Notes under the pieces: model-generated
The model's input: only the letters and a program-made list of their open reading frames with translations
Told to the model about the DNA's origin: nothing
The model's database searches: none
Made by a program: the position numbers and the translations under genes
NCBI RefSeq assembly: GCF_028389875.1
Contig: NC_084663.1
Span: forward strand, 173,020,301-173,084,300
Direction: 5' to 3'
Length of the DNA stretch: 64,000 nucleotides
From: Rhea pennata
Taxonomy: Eukaryota > Chordata > Aves > Rheiformes > Rheidae
Part shown: positions 55,725-64,000 of the stretch, piece after piece
Layout: each line of letters opens with the position of its first letter
Position numbering within the stretch: position 1 is the first letter of the stretch

Positions 55725-57620
55725 AGAATTAAGAAGAAAATACACAGAATATGGAAGAGGGGACAGGCTACTTGGGAGAATTATAGGAATGCAGTCAGAG
55801 CATGTAGAGATGCGGTGAGGAAGACTAAGGCCCAGTTGGAGTTGAGTCTGGCAAGGGATGTCAAGGACAACAGGAAGGGCTTCTTCAAATACATCAGCAG
55901 CAAGAGGAGGACGAGGGAAAATGTGGGACTGCTATTCAATGGGGCGGGGGCCCTGGTGACAAGGGATACAGAGAAGGCAGAATTACTGAATGCCTTCTTT
56001 GCTTCAGTCTTCACTGCTAAGTGAAGCCTTCAGGAATCCCAGAGCCTGGACGTGAGGGACAAAGTCTGGAGAAGGGAAGACTTCCCTTTGGTTGAGGAGG
56101 ATAGGATTAGAGACCTTCTGAGCAGGCTAGACATCCACAAATCCATGGGCCCGGATGGGATGCACTCACGGGTACTGAGGGAGCTGGCAGATGTTGTTGC
56201 CAGGCTGCTCTCCATTATCTTTGAAAAGTCATGGAGAACTGGAGAGGTGCCTGAGGACTGGAAGAAAGCCAGTGTCACTCCAGTCTTCAAGAAGGGCAAG
56301 AAGGAGGACCCAGGCAACTATAGGCCAGTCAGCCTCACCACCATCCCTGGAAAGGTGATGGAACAGCTCATTCTGAATGTCATCTCCAGGCATATGGAGG
56401 AGAAGAAGGTGATCAGGAGTAGTCAGCATGGATTCACCAAGGGGAAATCCTGCTTAATCAATCTGATAGCCTTCTGTGATAGAATGACTAGCTGAGTAGA
56501 TAGCGCAGAGCAGTGGATGTTGTGTACCTTGATTTCAGCAAGGCTTTTGACACTGTCTCCCATAACATCTTCCTAGATAAGCTCAGAAAGTGTGGGTTAC
56601 AGTCCACTCAGTGGCGTGGAGTCCAGTTGGAGGTCTGTGACTAGTGGCGTCCCCCAGGGCTCAGTACTGGGTCCCATCCTGTTCAACTTTTTCATCAGTG
56701 ACCTGGATGAGGGGACAGAGTGCCTCCTCAGCAGGTTTGCTGATGACACCAAGCTGGAAGGAGTGGCTGATACACCAGAGGGCTGTGCTGCCATTCAGAG
56801 AGACCTGGACAGGCTGGAGAGTTGGGCGGAGAGGAACCTCCTGAGGTTCAACAAGGGCAAGTGCAGAGTCCTGCACCTAGGGAGAAATAACGCAAGGCAC
56901 CAGTACAAGCTGGGGTGTGACCTTCTGGAGAGCAGCTCTGCAGAGAAGGACCTGGGAGTGCTGGTGGATGACAAGTTGAGCATGAGCCAGCAATGCACCC
57001 TTGTGGTCAAGAAGGCCAATGGTATCCTGGGGTGCATTAGGAAGACTGTTGCAGCAGGTGGAGGGAGGTGATCCTGCCCCTCTACTCAGCCCTGGGGAGG
57101 CCTCATTTCAAGTCCTGTGTCCAGTTCTGGGCTCCCCAGTACAAGAGAGACATGGAGCTACTGCAGAGTCCAGCATAGGACTACAGAGATGGTCAGAGGG
57201 CTGGAGCACCTGCCCTAGGAGGAACGTCTGCAAGAGCTGGGCTTCTTCACCCTGGGGAAGAGAAGACTGAGGGGGGATCTTATCAATGTGTATTAGTACC
57301 TGAACGGAGGGTGTCAAGGGGACGGGGACAAACTCTTTTCAGTTGTCCCGTGTGACAGGACAAGAGGCAATGGGCAGAAATTGAAGCACAGGAAGCTCTG
57401 CCTGACCGTGAGGGGGAATTTCTTCCCTGTGAGAGTGACAGAGCACTGGCACAGGTTGCCCAGAGAGGTTGTGGAGTCTCCTTCTCTGGTGATATTGCAG
57501 GCCTGCCTGGCTGCAACCCTGTCTACCATGCTCTAGGTGACCCTGCTGATCAGGGAGGTTGGCCTAAATGATCTCCAGAGGTCCCTGCCAACCTTACTAA
57601 TTCTATGATTCTGTGATTCT
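55725..57620 (+). mobile_element. CR1 LINE, 5'-truncated and inactivated
   Basis: A non-LTR retrotransposon of the family that dominates bird genomes. It starts within the region just before the reverse-transcriptase domain ([12 protein letters not shown]) and keeps GPDGMHSRVLRELAD, EDPGNYRPVSL, QHGFTKGKSC, YLDFSKAFDT (about 56524), [11 protein letters not shown] and the catalytic FADDTKL (about 56736). The end is ATTCTATGATTCTGTGATTCT, the typical CR1 3' terminal octamer repeat. Breaks: TGA stops at 56022 and 56493, a frameshift near 56505, a deletion of about 60 bases near 56600-56625 and a frameshift near 57055. The endonuclease domain and 5' end are absent. It lies antisense in a PIBF1 intron. 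Confidence 0.96.
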
Positions 57621-59095
57621 AAGAACAGAGACTGAAGATCAGTTTGAGAATACAAAAGATAAAATTTAATTCCTTCAACTAAATCAGCTAGCAATGTAGT
57701 TAGATGCTAGAGAAGAGCAAATGCAAAAATCATCAGAAGCACTATAAAATATAAATATATTTGGATTTATGTGTACTATAAAAGGATCTCTAGCAACATG
57801 TTTTTTATTGTCCTTTATAGAACCTTAAACATAGATGTATCAAAAAACCCTTACACATTCCTAATTCATTACTGCAGAAATTCAAAATTAGTATAATATT
57901 AAATGTTATAACCAAATAATAATTTATATGATCCAAACAAAATGAAAAATAACTGTCCAATATAGAAAATGATTGAGAAATAAAAGGGAATGCTGTCTTA
58001 TCAAGTAAATAATTGAGGAAGAATATGAAAAATGTGCCTACAAACACAATGGGTATTTATCAAGTAAGCCTTTCCATTTCTTTTCAGTGGACTGTCAACA
58101 ACTATGAGTATTTTTCTTCTGTTTGTTATAGAACTATCTATAATCAAAGCAAGAAAAAAATCATTGCTGTGCACTCAGCTTGCAAAGGCACTTAACGTGA
58201 GTTTGTGTAAGTATAATATGTTATATGAATTTACATAAGCAATTAAAATGATATATATTTATATATCATGCTCTGGAAGCAGATGCAAAATAACAATGTT
58301 AAGAAAAAGCAACTGACTTTCAGAAATCAATTACATAAATTCAGTTCTTATGATCTTATGGCAGGGATGTCTTGCACCTTCAAACATTCTCTATACAATG
58401 ATCTTAGAAAAAAACTGCACAGGTTAAACTGAAGAGTTGAAAATTTTCAGGAGGAGAAGATACCTAACTTTCTGGACTGAAGATAATTCATTTTGAAGGT
58501 AAATTTAATGGCTTTCGATAGCACTAATATCATCACAAAGGCAGCCAAGAGATATGTGGTTCCTTTTTCATATAGTAAAGCACATGGTTAGCACAGATAT
58601 ATATCTAAAGCAGAAATGACCCTAACAAAGGCACAAACAATTGACTGAACATTTGCCATGTCAAATGCTATTCTACTTTTGGTTTTACAAATAGAATTTA
58701 TTATTACAAACTTCACCTTGGATTAGAACTCTCTTTTGAAGAAGAAAACATCTATTGTGGAAGCTGAACAAGACACTTCTATCCTAGAAAATGAATCTGA
58801 TTCTGGCAAAATCACTGAATTTTGATGACCAACAAGTGTTTCAAAGAGGAAAATAGCATAAAACCCCAGGAAAAGAATGGAAACACAAAATAGGTACCAA
58901 ATGCTATGATCTTGAAACAACAGAAACAATTTGACAAAATCCCCCTCCCCCCTGGAGAAAAAAAAGAAAAAAAAGAAAGAAGATCAGCTAAAGGAGTTAT
59001 GACAGTAGAGGTTTGTCGTTCTCAGAAATGCTAATCAAAATTTAAAAATTTTCAGTACTTGTGAGTAAAGCATGAAAACGGTGGTTTCAGATTCT

Positions 59096-59113
59096 CCCCC
59101 CCCCCCCCCCCCC
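59096..59113. repeat. Poly(C)18 run
   Basis: Eighteen uninterrupted C residues in otherwise AT-rich sequence; on the PIBF1 sense strand a G18 run, able to fold as a G-quadruplex. Homopolymer length may also be affected by sequencing error. Confidence 0.9.
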
Positions 59114-59470
59114 AAATCTGCAGGTTTTATGTACCATTTAAGAGTAAAGTCTGTATGTTAGGGAGCTCCTTTTGGAAAGCTTGCATTCTTTGCTTCAACT
59201 GCCATATGGTCCCCATGTGGTTAAACTGTAACTCAAAATAAAAATATGCATCCAGTCTGGAGAAACTTGAGAGATTCCAGCAGTGTCTTTGGGACCAAGA
59301 ACAGTTGGAGTGAATAGTCCCTCTTGCACGGCAGAGCGCCAGACAAAAATTGCCTCAAGAGAGATTTAGTACACTGCAGCTTGAATTGGTGACTGGATTC
59401 AGCCAAATAATAGATCTGAGTTAAGCAGTCTGGTGACCATTCTGGCTACTCTACCTTCTATAATAATAAG

Positions 59471-59498
59471 AATGATGATGATGATGATGATAATAATA
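59471..59498. repeat. (ATG)n/(TAA)n trinucleotide repeat
   Basis: About six ATG units flanked on both sides by TAA units; a small polymorphic-type microsatellite in PIBF1 intronic DNA. Confidence 0.85.
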
Positions 59499-62400
59499 GC
59501 ACATACAAGTGAGAGAAGACAACTGTACTGAGATGAAAAACATGTTCATGCTAGGTCTATGCAGTCTACATATTCTGTAATTTAGACAACACTCCAAACA
59601 ACAGGTCAGTACGGGAAAAAGCAGAGTTCAAAAAAGAGATCAGAACTATGTGAAGGAACACAGATCTGAGAAACCTATGACAAAATAGTATACAAGAATG
59701 CTATATCCATTTGTCAGTGTTTTGTAAGGAGTGTACTTCACGATTAATTTCTCAGATTCTCAAGAATTAAAAGTTCTTGTTCAATATCCCAATGTTCTTT
59801 AGAGGACTCAAAAAAAGGTCATTTTCTACTTCCTGTATGTCTCTCTTGAAAGAAAGGAATCTAGATCTGGAAATGGGTGAGGTGGTGTAGTTCAGAAGGA
59901 ACTGGCTTCACAGTTGTCTGCCTTGGTGTTCAGGAGGGTCAAGCTTGACAGGCACATAAGCTGGTGGTAGATAAAATACTAAGGGCAGTGTTATCTATGA
60001 AAACTGTGCATTTTCTTACTTGAATCGCTCCTCAATTCCTATTATGATTTTCTGTGGGAGAAAGGGGGTGTTAAAAATAAACTCATATCATTTAACAGCT
60101 GATATTAAGATGGAGAGGGATCTCTGTGAGAATTTTGGCTGCAGTTCAGCTTTGCGGCATGTGACCAAACACTTGAGTGGACTTCATCACACTGAACTTT
60201 AGACATCTTCAGTAACAATATTAAATCTAAGCTAACTAGCTTGTCTAACTCCTCTCTATATCTTCTGTTGATAAATTCATAGGTTACAATTCATTTTGCA
60301 GATTTTAGATGAGGATATGAGGAAGAGGTAACTCATACTCTACATACGCCTGTTTTTATTTTCTGAGTACAAAGCCCTGGATGACTTTTAGATGTGAAAA
60401 TCTACAGTGTAGATTTTTAAAATTAGGCAAGGTCAGTCTCTTCTGCTTTGTCCTTTGACTTGACAAGCGATATCTCAGATCATCTTTACACTGGTAATAC
60501 AGTTTAATACCATCAAAAATCACCAACTTGAATAGAGGTAGACAAACTGAACCTCCTTCATAGATTTTTGGCATAGAACCTCAAGTCACTCACATATTTC
60601 TGAAGAAAACAGACCACAAGACTGAAATATAACCTGGTCCCACCCTTCAACATCTGCAATGCCTTGCATACAGTACTTTGTGAAGAAAAGGTTTAAGTAA
60701 CTCTAACTTTCGAGCACACTTACCGAAAGGAGATATATGTATCATTATTCAGGAATGAGTAAAGTACTAGGGAGAATACCTGCTCTTAAGAAGTACTGAT
60801 GATTCACACAAGGAACTGTTTTAGAACTGTTCTTCATGCACTTTATTTCCGCCAGACAGCTAGAGAAGGGTTGTAGCCTAAAAAGGATTATTTGTCTCCA
60901 TTTTTTTTTGGCTGGAATTATTAAAAAGACTAACACCATTAACACACAATCTGCTACACTAGACATTAATATTAATGAGGACACAGAGTGAAAGAGGAGA
61001 AAGACACAACAAAAGTCCCATTCTGACGTAGCAGAGAGCAAAATGAAACAAATGGTAAGTCAGTCTTATGCAGTCACTACTGACTGCAGATGGATAGGAT
61101 GCAATGGCATAAAAAAAATTCAGCTTTAACAGTGGAACTCTCTGGGTTCATGCCTATTAGGAGTAAAACATAGATAACAACAGATCTCAAATTAGATTTT
61201 AACATCCACCCATGCAATTAAGAAAACCTCATAAAAACTCATGGTTTATTCCCTCATGTAAGGCAGTGCACATTTGACAGCTGCATCTTCAGTTGCAAAT
61301 GCACTGTAAATATCAGAAGTCAGCAAGAATTCTGGTGTGAGATCTGAATACACAGTCATCTTAGGCACATTGATACACCCTGAAAAATTGCAAACTGAAA
61401 GACTATGAAATGTCCAATCAAACAAATGAACCTGATAACTGGGTGATGGAAAAATGCCAGACAATATGCAGGATGTTGATAGCTTCTCTGCACTACAGAG
61501 TGGCTTCAGGAGTTCTCTATATCCCAGTATATACAAAACCTTAAAGTGAACTGATAAATCTATGACTATATAGATTTACAAATTACTTCCAGTTTTAGAA
61601 GTAAATGCATTAGAACTGTAGCAACAATAAAATGGCAGTCATTGGAGAGAACGGCTTTTATCTTTTGGATGCATAAAAACTTCTGCCTACTTTAACTATA
61701 TGTGAAATATGTTCTTAACAGTTAAATCTTTAAAATCTCTTAGGAAAAACAGAGGAAATAATCTGTCTCATAATTCAGATTTTGTGTGCCAAATTTTGAA
61801 TGTTTTTTCCACTTTCTGTATTACTGAAGATTAGCAATACGTTTGCAATTGTAAGTAGGACTAATACTCATAATATATTTAATTTGAGCTATTGTGGTGT
61901 TCACTTCGTAATATTTAATAAAGAGTATGCTTTCTAGTAAGTTCAACTTAAAATAGAAACTAAAAATATTAATATGTCAAAACAGTCTTACTAACATAAA
62001 TTTTCAAGCAGAATAACACAGTTTGATTCTCCTTGTTTTTTTTATTTCTTACATTTAAATTCCATTTTTACTTGGTACTACTCAAATACATAAAGTGAAG
62101 GAAAATAAAGTTTTACACAGTTTACAAGTAGAATGTGACTAAAAAATTCATAGCCAACACAGGGGAAATAAACAAAACTAAGCATCAGTTAAATATTTAG
62201 AAAATTCTACTGACAACAATTTCTTGCTTAAATGTCTATCACTTTAACTGACCCTCTGTATCACTTAAAATACACATGCCAATCCCCTAATCCAAGCAAG
62301 TTGTATTTTGCCAATAAAGCTTTCTATTATCAAGAGAGCAAAAATGTATTCATATTGTATTTCTATTAACTGACATTATTAAGTCTTGTTTTATTATCAC

Positions 62401-63116
62401 AGTTTTTAAGGTACTAAAAAAATAAACTGCTAAGCAGAAAGCACTACTTAGCGCACAGTCATTTAGTGTATATCACTGCAAAAGAAAGATAATTCCTTAA
62501 AGAATATATATAAAAACCGGTAAAATATTCTAAACAGCAGAGCTCCAAGAAAAAGAATGAGTGTACCTATCTGTTAAATCCTTCTTCTTCCTAAATTCAG
62601 TACTATTTGGAACTCAAGTTTAATTAAAGCTTGACATCAACAGAACAGATAACAAAAATGAGAAATACTGCTTAGGAGCATATTTTTCCTTGTAAAATAT
62701 GAGCTAGAAACTTCTCGACACTCATTTAGCAATGTAAATGTCACTTTGTTTCTCCAAGCTTTAAACTGAGAATAGCTCCAGGGCTTACTTGTGATGCAGA
62801 AATGTCCCTGTAATCTACTTAGAAAACATGCAGAACATTAATAGAAACTAGAATCCTGGAACATAAACGTAGCATAAGAAAAATGATAATTACTCTGACT
62901 TAACATTTAAAAAGAGAGTTAAGCATTGTACATCAGCAGTTTTTTTTATATAAAACAAGTTGCAGCACACAGATGAGCAGGAAGTCATTCACTTTGGAAA
63001 CTCAAATAATTTTGACATTATCATGTACAATCTTTTAAATAGAAAAGAGAGGAAAGAAGCAGAGCTAGAGATTGTTTGAAGGCACCTGTTACCAATCACT
63101 TCTTTTCAGTTGTATC

Positions 63117-63195
63117 TTCCCCTTGCCCTTTGCTTTCCCCTTTCCCCCCTTTCCCCTTTTCTGCTTCCCCACATCTCCCTTCCTCCTTCCCCCCA
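63117..63195. repeat. CCCTTT polypyrimidine tract
   Basis: About 80 bases almost wholly C and T with repeated CCCCTTT units, separated from the next pyrimidine block by AACAAAGCAG. It has mirror symmetry of the kind that can form triplex DNA. Confidence 0.75.
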
Positions 63196-64000
63196 ACAAA
63201 GCAGTTGTCTCCTTTTATCCAGTAAGCTTCCATCGCTCATGAAACATATTCTGTCCTCCTCCTTGCTGCTCCAAAGCTTTTTATGAGCCTCTAAACTTCT
63301 CCCTACCTCTGATTTTGCAAATGACAGCTATTGCTACTCTCAAACTTCCTAAATCTAATACACTGGCTTTCTGACCTAAGTTAGTTCTTGTCAATCTTCT
63401 TTAGCATAATTTAATTACAGTTAAGAAAAGTATTAGCCATACTTTAAAGTATGATTAATAATGAAATGCTGAAAAGTCATCTGGAATCCTCAAGGTCATT
63501 CCCTAGATAAAATGAAACTGTGGGAGCAGAAAGTCTAGCAGCAAAGGACATCCGATACGGAGAATACAAAGATAAGAAAGATAAACAAGAATATAACAGC
63601 AACTAGTCAAAGTAAGGTGAAGCACAGACACTTCAGGAGACTTTGCATCTCCTCAAAAGAGAAAAAGAATAAAAACATCCCATCTTTTCTTTATTGGCCA
63701 GATAAAGGGATGATAACTGAGAAGTTATGGGGTTTTGTACAGGATAATGGTGTGAGATGCCTATGTACAAGCATAGACTCCCAGATTCTCCATCAAGTAG
63801 ACTGAGAATCAAAGAAACAACACAAGATTAAAAAATTGTCTATGGAGTACGGAAATATTAAAATCTCTGACCAACGTCACCGAATTGCAAATGTTTCTGG
63901 TAATTCATATGTTGATATTTAAAGCCTAGCATTCAAGATTTATAGAAAGCCTCTGGATCCTTGGCCTGTTTACTTACGTATTGCTTACAACTTACTCCAG

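Larger units (their letters stand above)
51233..64000 (-). other. PIBF1: PIBF1 intron upstream of the 51 kb exon (partial)
   Basis: No further PIBF1 exon (the block ending near DLEQLLNHRE in human) was found to the window end, so the intron exceeds 12.7 kb. It is AT-rich and holds a CR1 copy, poly(A)-rich DNA, a poly(C) run, a GAT-type repeat and a polypyrimidine tract. Confidence 0.65.

Noticed and set aside
60719..60760. Strong GTAAGT donor on the minus strand as an upstream PIBF1 exon end
   Set aside because: The frame upstream of it encodes no coiled-coil or PIBF1-like sequence, so it looks like a chance donor.

Overview
The window looks like vertebrate, almost certainly avian, chromosomal DNA. 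It is AT-rich and sparsely coding, and its genes are split by canonical GT-AG introns. The only clearly recognisable interspersed repeats are two CR1 LINE copies, one ancient tRNA-derived SINE piece and simple repeats. That low repeat load with CR1 as the main family fits a bird; species cannot be fixed from the sequence alone.

One complete gene is present: KLF5 (Kruppel-like factor 5), on the minus strand. Four coding exons were placed by splice signals and reading phase: exon 1 at 27524-27306, exon 2 at 25219-24349, exon 3 at 23171-23112 and exon 4 at 10118-9940. They give 1329 nt, or 442 codons plus TGA. The 3' UTR runs to a poly(A) signal at 8188-8183. Intron 3 is about 13 kb, introns 1 and 2 about 2.1 and 1.2 kb. 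The gene starts inside a strong CpG island (about 26.4-28.2 kb) holding a tandem GGCCGTTGGGC motif array, a dense G-quadruplex/CACCC tract and a 31-codon upstream ORF.

Layout: 1-8.16 kb is intergenic DNA downstream of KLF5; 8.17-28 kb is KLF5 and its promoter; 28.2-51 kb has no gene I can recognise apart from a degraded antisense CR1 (46.0-47.0 kb). At 51232-51053 on the minus strand lies a 60-codon exon of PIBF1 (a coiled-coil centrosomal/ciliary protein), the penultimate exon judging by the human protein. The rest, to 64 kb, is PIBF1 intron carrying a 1.9 kb, 5'-truncated, inactivated CR1 in the opposite orientation. PIBF1 upstream of KLF5 in the same orientation matches the gene order known from human chromosome 13.

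KLF5 is a zinc-finger activator of CACCC/GC boxes and PIBF1 a structural protein; they are neighbours, not functional partners. I found no tRNA, rRNA, CRISPR array or intact mobile element. The most interesting material is in the KLF5 5' region (motif array, G-quadruplex, uORF, Gln/Gly microsatellite), a possible intronic enhancer in intron 3, and the fast-changing linker of the PIBF1 exon.
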